In this document: positions 1 to 10,456 of the stretch, in pieces
How the letters are laid out: every line of letters starts with the position of its first letter
Numbering within the stretch: the first letter of the stretch is position 1
NCBI GenBank assembly: GCA_034769895.1
Contig: CM068373.1
Location: 195,590,134 to 195,654,133 of the forward strand
From: Magicicada septendecula
Taxonomy: Eukaryota; Arthropoda; Insecta; Hemiptera; Cicadidae
Length of the DNA stretch: 64,000 bases
Direction of reading: 5' to 3'
Program-made: the position numbers and the translations under genes
Notes under the pieces: generated by a model
Told to the model about the DNA's origin: nothing
Seen by the model: only the letters and a program-made list of their open reading frames with translations
Database searches by the model: none

Positions 1-352
1 TCTTATAAATCTGTATTGTCAAACTACAGTGATTTACCTGCTGTAGACTACCGCATTCCAGATGAGTAAACATCTCGGTGGCCGTAACCTATTCTTAGAA
101 ATCTGTATTGTCAAACTAATGTGTTTTGCCTGCTGTAGACTACCGAATTCCAGATGACTAAACATCTCCGTGGCCGTTTAAACAAATGAAAGATCCCGTT
201 AGGTACTGACCGCTGGCCGAGGGAAGAGGTGACAGTTTAATGGAGGGGAAATTTACACTGATCTTACGAGAAATAAAATCCGTTTTTCAGAAAAGCGGCC
301 GTTCATAGAGGTGACCGCTGAAAAAAGGTGGCTGTTAGGTCAGGCTTCACTG
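1..352. repeat. Terminal fragment of a Tigger/pogo-like DNA transposon
   Basis: The stretch ends at 352 in ...GGCTTCACTG followed by TA (353-354). Read backwards this is CAGTGAAGCC, the usual start of a pogo/Tigger terminal repeat beside its TA target duplication. Upstream there are repeated motifs of the GGTGACCGC / GCGGCCGTTC type, as in the sub-repeats of Tigger ends. Positions about 1-86 and 93-178 are an imperfect tandem duplication with a period of 92 bp. The left end of the element lies outside the window and no coding sequence is visible, so it could also be a MITE. Confidence 0.5.
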
Positions 353-457
353 TATAAATTATAATTTTTAGCTCTTACTAGCATTTTATTTTTTTAAACA
401 TAAATAAATTATAAATTATATATATTCAAAATATATTCTGTCACGCAGAATCTGGAG

Positions 458-2381
458 ATGTCACGCCGACAAAGCGTTGTGTGGTACCATTTCAGCGAGA
501 AGGAGACCAACAGAGCAGAATGCAAGTACTGCAAATCAATTCTTAGCATTGTTGGAGGATCAACAGGAAATTTGACCCGTCATTTGAAAAGAAGACACCC
601 GACCGTTCCCTTGGAACGAACGTCAAGACCTCGTTTGTCTGGGCGATCGGAATCTGAAGATACCCGGCCATCAACTTCTGTTTCTCCATGACCTCCTTCG
701 ACAAGCAGCTGTGAGGTAGGTGAAGTTTGTTCACTGGCGGACCAACCATCTACAAACATTCGTACACCTATACCCACCCCTCCATTGTTTTCATCTTCCC
801 TTAAACTTTCTCAAGCCTCAGTTGACAGTTTTGTCCAGGTTGTAAAACCAGTTGCTTCAAGTAGAAGTAAAGCTATAGATGTCCAACTTTTAAAAATGAT
901 TTGTAAGGAGTTTCAACCCTTCAGTTTGGTTGAAAATCCTGAATTCATAACATTTGTAAATATGCTTTGCCCAGGTTATTCTCTCCCGAGTCGGAAAACC
1001 CTTAGCAGAAGCCTTCTTCCTCAAACATACAATAATTTGGTAGAGGAAATTAAAATTAAATTAAAATCTGCCTATGCAGTGTCAATTACCACTGATGGGT
1101 GGACTTCAATAAATAACCAAAGTTTTTTGGCTATCACGGCCCACTACATAGATGCGAGTTCCTCGATATTATGTTCCAATTTGTTAGGGTGCATCGAATT
1201 TAATGAGACGCATACCGCGTCAAATTTAGGTGCCTTTTTGTTTCAGGAATGTAAAAGGTGGGAGATAGAACAAAAAATCACTGCAGCGGTTACCGACAAT
1301 GCCCCAAACATAGTCGCTGCTGTGAAATGTAATAACTGGAGGCATGTACTGTGCTTTGTGCATACGTTCAATTTGATCGTCAAAGCAGGCTTAAAACCTA
1401 TAGACCCTATTGTAGATAAAGTTAAGGGAGTCGTACAATTTTTTAAAAAAGCCCCCATTCCCTTAATAAACTGCATGAAACCCAAAAGCAGTTAGGCTTC
1501 CCAGAGTTGAAGTTGAAGCAGGACGTCCCAACTCGGTGGAACTCAACGTATGATATGTTGCAAAGGGTATTTCAAAATAAAGATCCTTTGCTATCGACGT
1601 TAGCCGTTTTGGGAAATGATAGCTTCAAATTAAACAATGAGGAATGGGTGGTAATCGCCCAAGCTTTAAGTTTATTGAAAGTTTTCTACAATCTAACAAA
1701 TGAAATTAGTTCCGAAAAAACAGTTTTGCTTTCAAAAAGCTTCCTTTTAGCTTGGAACTTAAATTCATTTTTAATTAATAAACTAAAAGATCCCAATTTA
1801 CATCCAGTTGTAAGAAACATGACTACTATATTTAATCAAGAAACCGAAAAAAGATTTTTAATTAATGAACCATGGAACATCGGACCAGAATCTGCATTGC
1901 TAGATCCGAGGTTTAAAAAAAAATCTTTTAAACATTGCCCCCCTAAATATAGTCAGGTGTATGAAAAGTTGGTCGGTCAGATAAAGGGACAAATTATTTC
2001 ACTTCGCACTCACGAAGCTGTCGAAAGTCGTGATCAAGTAAAAACACCAAAAGGAGAGTCAGTTTTGTGGGAGGAATTTGACGAGGAGGTAGCTGGGGAA
2101 CCTCCATTAGGGATCCAAAAGCAATGGCAATAGTAGAATTGGATAAATTCCTAATGGAACCGTTACTGGAACGGCATGAGGATCCTTTGGCCTGGTGGGA
2201 CCAAAGAAAAACAATCTACCCCCATTTATATAGAGTGGTGTTGAAGAGGTTATGTATACCTGCCAGTTCAGTGCCCTGCAAATGGGTATTTTCTAAAGCA
2301 GGACAAATTTTAACAGAAAAAAGATGTTGCCTGGGTGCTTCTAAACTTTCACAAATACTATTTTTAAATAATAATTTTTAA
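458..2381 (+). pseudogene. Broken hAT transposase (ZBED type)
   Basis: This is a cut-and-paste transposase of the hAT superfamily, acting in the nucleus. The first block (458-691) is a BED zinc finger, with Cys-x2-Cys (CKYC) and a His-x4-His pair (HLKRRH). The central RNase H-like part (785-1495) has ITTDGWTS, which carries a catalytic Asp, and a later TDNAPN motif. The last block (2124-2381) is the hAT C-terminal dimerisation domain, with the signature LCIPASSVPCKWVFSKAG followed by the usual R..L...FLN.N end. The gene is dead: an in-frame TGA lies at 689-691 and the frame changes near 1455-1475 and near 2125. No terminal repeats are visible beside it. The family call is firm. Confidence 0.9.
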
Positions 2382-2389
2382 ATATAATT

Positions 2390-3770
2390 AATTCAGTACC
2401 GACTCGGAACACAAAGTTTTTTTATGGGTAAAAATGTAAAAGTTTTACCTTATAGCCTGAACCAGTTTTCGCTTTTAAAAAGCTTCATCAGAGGCTGCCA
2501 TTGGCAGCACTTTTGAAGGATCGATGTTATGTGTGTATGTTCGAATAATGCGTGTGATTTGAATTGTGTCTGTTCATTTAGGATGTCGTTTTTATGTGTT
2601 TTCGTGTGTTTATAGCATTCAAATTCCCGCCTCAAGTTTCAAAAATTAGAAGTTTAAAAACGTATTATTGGATTTTGTTGGCCATGACGTGTCCGATATT
2701 ATTAAAAGCTATGTTGTATACCATGTTGAAATTTTATGTATTAGTTCTTAAAAAAAGTAGTTTCTACATAAGAAATAAGTGTGAAAAACTAGTAAGGTTA
2801 GGTACAATTTGTATGCTTATTCAGATTTTGAGAAAAATTTTACAGATGCAAACAAATTACATAATGTACTTGAAACGTAACATGTACTGAAGAAATGTGA
2901 GAATAATTTAATGTAACTGTAGAAATAGAAATCACCACCAGTAGAATTGTACAAGCTGCAGGTTGTCCAATAGTTCAGGATGCGAGCAGAAATATTATTA
3001 GTACTTTTTTAAATTGACTAATTTGTCAATTAAATTTATCACTCTACCTAGCAAGGGAAATCAATAATAACATTATTCTATTATCGACACTAATTAAGAT
3101 ATTGGTTTATTATTACGGTAGTGTTTTGAAGACGCACAATTGCATTATTTGCAAGACAATAATCCAATCAAAATCAAACATAATAATATAATTACTATTT
3201 ATTACATTATTGATTTATACTAAGGTGTTTATTGATCTAAGCTGTACTAAGAGAACACGTTATTTATATAATTAAATCCAGGAAAATCTGGGCTATAAAC
3301 AGTCTAGTATAAACAGTTTAGTTTGTAAACACCAGGTAGATCGAATTTGTTTTGTGCTTTGTGTGTGTGTTTTGATAGTGTGTGTTCTGTTTTGTTTGTT
3401 TGGGATTCTGTATCCTGGTTTTTTGAATTTGTGGGCTATTTTTTCAGTTTGGTTATTGATGTATGTTAGTGTTATGAATTTGTTGTTTTTTGTCTTTTTG
3501 GGTGATTGGAGGAGTTGTGTATTAGTGTGTCAGTTGTAGTCGGTTTTCTGTATATACTGAATTTGTGCCCGTGTTCAAATTTTGTGATTGAGAGGTCTAA
3601 GAAGTTTATGCTATTGTTGTGTTCGTATTCGGCAGTGAAGGTTATGTTTTTGTGTATTTTGTTTACGTGCGTTAGTAACTGTTTATGTTGTCTTTTGTTT
3701 CCCCTATTGTTTTATGATACACAAAAAACGTTGTGTTCCAAGTCGGTTTTGTAACGAATATTGTAATTTT
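2390..3770 (-). pseudogene. Penelope-like retroelement 3' remnant (RT end, GIY-YIG start)
   Basis: On the minus strand 3715-3480 encodes the C-terminal end of a Penelope-type reverse transcriptase. It reads [15 protein letters not shown], then [11 protein letters not shown], then [16 protein letters not shown] and SSNHPKRQK, matching the PLE consensus NxxHPxIxFTxE / NNxINFLDLTI / IYRKPTTTD. After stop codons, 3355-3310 gives KFDLPGVYKLNC, the typical lead-in to the GIY-YIG endonuclease domain. The rest of the endonuclease is not readable. The 3' part runs down to about 2390 and contains a hammerhead ribozyme motif. Several stops and probable frameshifts make it non-functional. I infer it was dropped just downstream of the hAT gene that ends at 2381. 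Confidence 0.75.
2454..2496 (-). ncRNA. Type I hammerhead ribozyme motif (Penelope-associated)
   Basis: On the minus strand the pieces run in this order: stem I 5' arm AGCCT, core CTGATGA, stem II AGCTTTTTAAAAGC, core GAAA, a short stem III ACTGGT, the cleavage-site TC, then stem I 3' arm AGGCT. Stem I pairs perfectly over 5 bp and stem II can form GCTT/AAGC. Stem III is only AC/GT, as is usual for the minimal hammerheads of Penelope-like elements. All core bases of the hammerhead consensus are present. A further hairpin (GCTGCC AAT GGCAGC) lies just 5' of stem I. Position and strand fit the 3' part of the Penelope remnant. Activity is not shown by sequence alone. Confidence 0.75.
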
Positions 3771-4430
3771 GTAGTGAATATTTAGTTAAGTAACGGACAC
3801 GTCATGGACAACGAAATCCAAGAAAATAATTTTTAATTAGAATTTGAAAATTTAGTTTAGTTCTTTGTAGTAGTTTTTTAATTGTAATTACTTGTTTGTT
3901 TGTTTTATCAATAAATTGTTTTATTAAATTGTAATACGTTTGTTTCTTTTTCGTGTATCCCTTAAAAGTGTAATTAATTTTGTTACGGTCAATTTAATTA
4001 TTAAACTAAAAAACTTGACTGTTACAAATAATTTATATTAAATATTTTAGAGCTGCCAACTAATTAAAAAATTATTTTAATTTTGATTTAGGCTTTTTTT
4101 AACCAGTATAGGGGAAGGAACAGATAGAAATTAAAATTAAGGTTAAAAAATGTGTGTGTGTATACGTCTATATATGTAGTATTTCAATTTTTAAAAAATA
4201 TTTTGTTTTAAAGAAAAACATATAGGTTATATGAAAAAAATGAATATTCATACAAGGAAAAAATAGGAAAATATTTTAGCGTAATAGTTAATGTATTTAA
4301 AAAAAGTATTTTATAGAACCATTATTTTGATGCAGTTTCATTAGTAAAATAAATTGTTAGGTGTTAGAAATGTTAATTTTTTTCCATTGTTAACAGGGTT
4401 AATTTAAAAGTAAAATAATTTATCTAATGG
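3771..4430. other. AT-rich stretch without recognisable gene
   Basis: About 660 bp of very AT-rich sequence with poly-T/poly-A runs and a short TG microsatellite near 4151. I see no coding signature on either strand. It may be the decayed remainder of the hAT or Penelope elements to its left. Confidence 0.5.
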
Positions 4431-4489
4431 GCAAATTTGACAATAAAGTACCCTCTTATAAGGACTAAGACTAAGGAAACATGAACGGT

Positions 4490-4577
4490 GAACGGATCTA
4501 AAAGAACAGATCACCGTAGTGATCGGTCAAAAATGAACGGATCATTAGAAAGACCGACATCGCCCATCCCTACACTG
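4490..4577. repeat. Possible hAT terminal region
   Basis: On the reverse strand the sequence begins TAGGGATGGGCGATGTCGG and continues with repeated GATCCGTTCA / GATCGG motifs. This is the look of many hAT ends that start with a GGGATGGGC-type motif. It could be the 3' end of the ZBED-type hAT whose gene lies at 458-2381, separated from it by the Penelope insertion, or a separate hAT fragment. No partner end or 8-bp target duplication was found. Confidence 0.3.
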
Positions 4578-4927
4578 TACTGTTGGGTTGTTGGGGTCAG
4601 GTTTCGTGTTGTGACAGGAAAATATTGTGCGCGCATGTGCATCTCAAGCAATGAGTGAGTCACCACACCACCTCCCACCTCGCGATTGTCAACAATAACA
4701 AATACAAGGCAGCCGCCGAGCGTCTGGTCTAGTATGATACCACACAAGCGGTACAAGTAGTATGCGTTGAAACAAAGTAGTTGTTTTTGCAGGCGCTCTA
4801 AGTATGTTACAAATCGATGTCCTTGGCGCTTCGTTTCATTTGATTCAAACACGCTAAATAGTAAGTGCTGAGCACTGTTAAATAAAATAGCTGTATTTAA
4901 TACTTAAAAAAAATTGTAGGTATTCAG

Positions 4928-5060
4928 GGGCGCCAAATTTTATATTTCAGTTTCAGCGCGCTGCGCGCCGCCGCTTCACCAGCGCCACTTGCGGCCGCAT
5001 GTTTCGCATGGCCCTTGCGCCGGCGCTGCATGACGTGTCCGTTGATTAAATAATTATAAG
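4928..5060. repeat. GC-rich patch, possibly a hAT/MITE end
   Basis: An abrupt GC-rich island (about 4955-5035) in AT-rich DNA. It is preceded by CAGGGGCGCCAAATTT, which resembles a hAT terminal start, and contains overlapping GCGC palindromes and a NotI-like GCGGCCGC. The Tigger element starts at 5063 and may have cut this repeat in two. No second end was found. Confidence 0.3.
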
Positions 5061-5062
5061 TA

Positions 5063-7364
5063 CAGTAGAACTTGGCTAATTCGAACATGCATAATTCGAA
5101 TTTGTGGATAATTCGAACTTTTACCGTGGTCCCTTGAATATCCTATGTAAAACCGTGCAAAAACATCGTCTGTAATTCGAACTTTTTTTGGTTAATTCGA
5201 AATAAAAATTTTGCTCAAACTACAAAAAATCGCCTGCTGTGTGGGCTAGACCACGTAACAATAGAGACACGACTGGAAACAAACAAGCAGGCATCGCCCT
5301 TTGTGAACAGATGCTTGTCCTTTGTGTCAAATTCGTGGAATTGGCGTCAGTATCTGGCGATGACACATGACTGGCTCGTGTAACGGTACCGTCCGCCATT
5401 GTCCCTTGTTCCACGCCTCGTCAGTCAGCCACCCTCACTGTTGCTTTCAGTTCAGTCTGCCTGCATTCGTGGAAGTGTTAAGTCTTTTTGAGTTCCTACT
5501 GTGCGAGCTGTGTCCTGTAGTGAGAGACCGTTCCTTTCTTTATACAGTACTGTATATACAGACTGGTGTGTTTTAGTGACGCTTATTGTGCAGTTTTATT
5601 GTGTTGTGTGTTCATCATGGCCCTTTCAAAACCAACACGGACCCAATACAAATCATTGACATTTGCCGAAAAAGTTGCCGTTATACGGGAAGTGGAAAAG
5701 GGACAAAAAAAGAAATCTGAAATTGCCAAGGAATTCGGGATACCGCCATATACGCTGTCAACGTATCTAAAAAATAAAGAGAAGATTTTGAATAGTGTGT
5801 GTAAAGCCAGCGACAAAGATAGGAAAAGAGCGCGAGGACCAGAAAATCCTGAGGTGGATGAATGTGTAGTGAAGTGGTTTAAGCAAGCAAGGGACAACAA
5901 AATTCCAGTCAGTGGGCCCTTCGTCAGAGCCAAAGCTGAGGAATTCGCATCTAGCTTAGGGAAAAATGATTTTAAGGCCAGCACTGGTTGGCTCGATGGT
6001 TTTAAAGAAAGGAATGGCATGTCTTTCAAAACTGTTTGTGGGGAAAGTGGATCTGTTGACATTGAAGCTGCAAATTCATGGAAAGACGATTTGTTGCAAA
6101 TGATTTCTGATAGAGATGCTAAAGACATTTTTAACGTAGACGAGACGGGCTTATTCTTCAAATGCACCCCCGACAAAACACTTGCTTTTAAAGGAGAAAG
6201 TTGTAGTGGCGGCAAACACAGCAAGGAGCGCATAACACTTTTATTCGGAGCAAACATGGATGGCTCGGAAAAACTGCCTTTGCTAATGATAGGGAAGTCA
6301 GCCAACCCACGTTGTTTCAAAAATGTAAAAACGAAACCAGTTGAATATGAATCAAACAATAAAGCTTGGATGACAGGTGAAATTTTTGAAAGATAGCTTT
6401 TGAAAATCAACAGGAAATTTCGGAATCAAAACAGAAGAAGCGTCTTGTTTATTGACAACTGTACAGCGCACAACACTATTCCTGTGATGGAAAATGTAAA
6501 GGTTGTTTTCCCTCCAAACATGACTTCAGTAGTTCAACCTATAGACCAAGGTGTAATACAAAATTTTAAGCATTTTTACAGACGGCTTGTGGTCCAAAAC
6601 ATTCTGTCAGGTGCTTATTTAGATGAGCACGAAAATATCAAGATTAACATCCTTCAAGCTGCCCGCATGTGCAACAGTGCTTGGGACCAAGTTACGCAAA
6701 AAACAATTGCTAATTGTTTTTGTAAAGGTGGTTTCTGCCACATTGAAGGTGAAGAGGAGAATAAAGCTGCTAGAGAAGTCGTACCCACTACGGATAACTT
6801 GGAAGATGTTGGACATGACGCAGGCATTCGTTACGAAGAGTTTGTAGACATGGATGAAGACTTGGCGGTGTGCGGTGAACAGACAGATACGGAGATCGTG
6901 GCTGATGTTATGAACAAAAGAAATGATGGTACATCTTCGGATGAAGAAGGGGACCAGCTAGAACTTCCAGAGATACCGATTCCAACGGCTTCACAGGCAT
7001 CAAATTACATTCAAGATTTGAGACGGTTTGTTGAAGGACAGCAGAACGTAAGTGATGCTATTTTCCAAGCACTTAATAAACTTGAAGAGTTTACTACAAC
7101 TCACTGTATTAACTGCAAAATGCAATCAAAAGTTTCTAGCTTTTCTAAAAAACTGTAAATGCTATATTTTGTACTGAAACGTGTTTATACGTTTGTAATA
7201 CATATGTATAAGGAAATTGTTTAATAAAATAACATATTGCTTTAGTGAATTTCAGTTTTTGATTTGATTTTTCTACCCCTATTAAAAGTTTTCCTAATTC
7301 GAATTTTTGGATAATTCGATTTTTTTACTGGTCCCTTCAGCTTCAAATAAGCCAAGTTCTACTG
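5063..7364 (+). mobile_element. Tigger (pogo) DNA transposon 1, near complete
   Basis: The element is 2302 bp, flanked by TA at 5061-5062 and 7365-7366. Its inverted ends are CAGTAGAACTTGGCTAATTC at the left and the complement (...GCCAAGTTCTACTG) at the right. Motifs of the form AATTCGAA recur inside both ends (5081-5200 and 7295-7320), as is usual for Tigger sub-terminal repeats. It carries one transposase gene with a single nonsense codon, so it was probably lost from activity fairly recently. Confidence 0.95.
5617..7158 (+). pseudogene. Tigger/CENP-B-type transposase, one stop codon
   Basis: A DDE transposase of the pogo/Tigger branch of Tc1/mariner, related to CENP-B and Jerky. The ATG at 5617 gives MALSKPTRTQ. 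Residues about 9-60 are the psq/CENP-B N-terminal helix-turn-helix and about 80-150 the second CENP-B/Tc5 helix-turn-helix. The DDE_1 core follows, with Asp175 (FNVDETG), Asp280 (FIDNCTAHN) and Asp310 (VVQPIDQG); 29 residues separate the last two, as expected for pogo. The tail is acidic. A TAG at 6394-6396 interrupts an otherwise open frame between the first and second Asp. At this point relatives usually have Trp, so a TGG to TAG change is likely. Otherwise full length (514 codons including the stop). Confidence 0.93.
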
Positions 7365-7366
7365 TA

Positions 7367-8389
7367 TAATACTACTGACTCGGAACTCTATTATACTTAT
7401 AATTAGTTAACATTATATTTATATTTTGAAACAAACTAACCAAGTAGCTCTTTAAGTTTATATGTAACAAGATTTACTTGGGAAAAAGTTTATTCATAAC
7501 AACATTCTCCTTTCTCCAGGAATCAGAACTTTAAATTCTTCTGTCACATCACCATGACTAACGTTCCTGTCAAGCCCTGCCCTATAAACAGCAACATAAG
7601 AAACTCCAGATGGTCCTGGATCATTGTTGTTCGTAATTTATTTTTTTACAACTGTTACCTTCAAAAATCTCTTTTCACAAGAGGCACTAGTAACTGGGAT
7701 AGCCAAAAACATTCTCAGTGTACCATGAAACTCACTAAATAAACTGAATCTGTTTTCTAAATGCAAACAATCTAACAACTTCTTTAAGGCAGTCCTCTTA
7801 GTGCTTACAAACAAAGTAAATGTAAATACAGTAGCAAGATTCTATTACAGTATTTATAATTTGTAAACAAAAAATTGCTTATTCAATACAATTCCAAATA
7901 ATAAAGGTTATATTTGGCCTCAGAAGTGTGAAAAATAAAGAAAAAATGCTTTTACAAATGTTGTATTTCTTCGTTGCTGTTAATAGAAACGAATGATTTA
8001 ATAGCAATTATTTTTAGTTAATTTTTGTTTTAAAAAATTAATTTTATAGAATTTTTTTACTTAACTTTGTTAATACATTAAGTTGTGTAAAATGTTTGAT
8101 ATCTTTGGTATTTGTTTGTAACGTAATGGGAAAAATATTAGGAAAAACCATATATGTAATCGTATGCAAAATTAAGTTAAAAAAACTAATCTTAAAAAAC
8201 AAATTGAAAAGTTAATTGTAAATATCCTTGTTTAAGTATTTAAATGAAATAAAAAAAGTAATTTTTTTTATTTGAAATGAAATAAAAAAAAGTTATTTTT
8301 TGTTTGTTCAGTGACAAACATTTATACACTGTATTGTATATTCATTTGTTGTATGACCTAGAATGAATAAATAAAAATTGGTCTACTAC
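7367..8389. other. AT-rich spacer without recognisable gene
   Basis: About 1 kb of AT-rich DNA with no coding signature I can support. Just after the Tigger, 7373-7386 (ACTGACTCGGAACT) nearly repeats 2396-2410 (TACCGACTCGGAAC) at the end of the Penelope remnant. A second piece of that element may therefore lie here. Two similar poly-A/poly-T motifs occur near 8245-8300. Confidence 0.45.
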
Positions 8390-9177
8390 AAACCTTTTGG
8401 AACAGTAGACCCAATGTCAGATTTGCAATTTTTAAGTAATTTAACTTGTGCCTGAAAATCATCTGCATTAACACAAAGTTTCTTTGACAATATTTTCAAA
8501 TTACTTTCATCCACTTGCAAGTTTATCAGTTTACCAATCACTGATACTAGTTGCATGTTTCTTGATCAACCCTTTCATCGATTCCTGAGACCAGATACTA
8601 TAAAAGTGGGTAATACGTGAAAACCCTTTTATAATTCTCTTTACTTTGAAAATGATACTGGATTTCGGTACAATCGTCTACAAGTGGTGAGACCTTTTTT
8701 CTTTACAGTAGGAATTTCCACTTTATTTTCAGTACAGATATTTAGTGTGTCCTTAAAGATTGTTGAAAAATATTTTTTGTCCCTCATTGAAGACAAAGAT
8801 TCACACATCCTCACTCCATTAACAGCAGTCAAAAGATCAATGTCTTCTAATTGCAGTATTTTGCTCTCTTTTAAAATCAGTATCAGAATTGGGTGACCAA
8901 TTTCTAAAGCCAGAATAAAACCAAAAGATTTTAGTTCACAAATTGGTCCTCTAGCTTTAATTTTAGCATCTACTTTGATACTTATCTTAATTATTTCCTC
9001 TGGTGCTTTAACTAGGTTTAGATAATTTATCTTTACGCAACACACAGCTTCTGCCCTATACACCCAACATGTAGTTAAAGGGATTTCAAAGTCATCAATT
9101 TTGAATTAACTTCTTTTGCAATTTCTTCAAATACTGCATGCCGAAGAGTACTCCCTTCTGTGAAACTGTATAATGAC
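8390..9177 (-). pseudogene. ZMYM1-like hAT transposase fragment
   Basis: The minus strand encodes the middle of a hAT-type protein of the kind annotated as zinc finger MYM-type protein 1-like. It reads FTEGSTLRHAVFEEIAKEV, then LKSL, a stop, and after a frameshift YRAEAVCCVKINY. It continues IKARGPICELKSFGFILALEI and LQLEDIDLLTAVNGV, and degenerates after about 8641. The expected TRW between LKSL and RAEAV has been lost. The fragment stops abruptly at 9177, where the LTR of element F begins, which suggests F inserted into it. N- and C-terminal parts are missing. Confidence 0.75.
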
Positions 9178-10404
9178 TGTACGGCCCCAAAAAAGTTATA
9201 AATTTTCTTATTTACAACGCTTAATGTACAGCATTAACCAAAACCAAATTCAAACATAATTTCATTTTCCCCCGCTTTGCATTTGTGGTATTAATATTAA
9301 TAAGAATTAAAATATTTAAATTTGTCCCTGTTCTCGGGCGTCATTTGTGCTATTTTTCTCTTCTCTAACACTTTACATTTATATATATATAATACAGAAT
9401 GAACTTACCTTTCAGGCCAAGGTCCGTCGCACGAACTGCGAATTACAAGCATGATTTAGGGTTACATCATTAATGTACTCAACTCGGATTTGTATGGTTG
9501 ATTTAACTCACTTTGTTTAACATTTCTTGTATTCTCTTTTTCCTTTATTTCATACTTTCTACTTTCATTCTTTATAACAATTGCTGATTCTGATGTGACA
9601 ATGCAAATTTCATATGTTTACTACTATCAGGGTATCATATTTTACTACTACAATGATACTAAATATTGTTAGAAATATGTCTTTTTGATAAGACAGCCCA
9701 GTATCTGCATACACACACACATTCATCCAAAATTTAAATTATTCCCTTTTTTTAAAAAATTAGAGCTCTGTACATTAAGGTGGTTTACAATTATTTGGTT
9801 GTGTCTACTTAACTCACGGCGTCTCCCCAGCCACGTGCCGCACTGCGTACATGTCTGAATATAGTTACGCTGTTCAAATTTTGAAGTTGCTATTGATTAA
9901 TTGTGTTCACTGATTCACAAACTCCATATCGCACTGTTTAACTGTTCTATGTTCACATTTCTATAGTAAAAAAATTTCCTTTTGGCCCGCAGGCCTATTT
10001 TACAGCCGGCCGGCTTTAGGTGTGGAAAGCGACAAACCGACGCTAACAAGGCATCCCCCCAGCCACGTCTGCTACAGCTTCACCAGCTCGCCCTGTGATT
10101 CACTGATAAAAATCATATGATACAATAATGAGTTGTCATGTGTGTAGCGAGTCTTTGGATATTTTCTGCTTATTGGGGCTCGCCAAAAAGTTCGTGCTTT
10201 TTACCAATGGAAAACGCAATCATCCGCGCACATGTTCGCATTCCAATGCTTTATCTTTCTCGTACCTGGTTCTGTCTGGCACAGAGTTGAATACAGGGTT
10301 TTACATGACTTAAGTTTTCGTGACCATAAAGGGTGCCCAAACAGATAGTCCCCAAATTATTATTAAATGAAAACTAGACCCTCCTCTTGATTTGCCCCGT
10401 TACA
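9178..10404 (-). repeat. LTR of element F
   Basis: In minus orientation it starts TGTAACGGGG (10404 leftwards) and ends ...GGCCGTACA (9178). It is followed on its left by the broken ZMYM1-like gene and on its right by the C-rich complement of the polypurine tract. It contains a CACGTG box at 9832-9837 and a splice-donor consensus AAG|GTAAGT on the minus strand at 9403-9411. There is no second copy in the window, so the borders rest on the family pattern. Confidence 0.65.
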
Positions 10405-10416
10405 ATACCCCCCCCC

Positions 10417-10456
10417 CAATGAGAGGTTTTCTGCCGAAACAGAAAAACTCTCATTG
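10417..10456 (-). other. PPT-adjacent stem-loop of element F
   Basis: A 40-nt inverted repeat beside the C-run that is the complement of the polypurine tract. The arms CAATGAGAGGTTTTCTG and its complement pair at 16 of 17 positions around a 6-base loop. The same structure, with paired base changes, occurs next to the polypurine tract in elements A, B, C and D. Confidence 0.8.

Noticed and set aside
3354..3754. Hydrophobic plus-strand frames that look like membrane proteins
   Set aside because: They are the antisense of the Penelope RT/GIY-YIG remnant; T-rich DNA yields Leu/Phe/Val/Cys runs by chance.
5583..6410. Long minus-strand frame opposite the first Tigger gene
   Set aside because: It is the mirror of the transposase frame; the plus-strand protein has clear domains and catalytic residues and the minus frame has none.
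10128..10313. Small plus-strand frame with several Cys/His in element F
   Set aside because: It lies inside the LTR, on the opposite strand to the element, with no counterpart in other LTRs.
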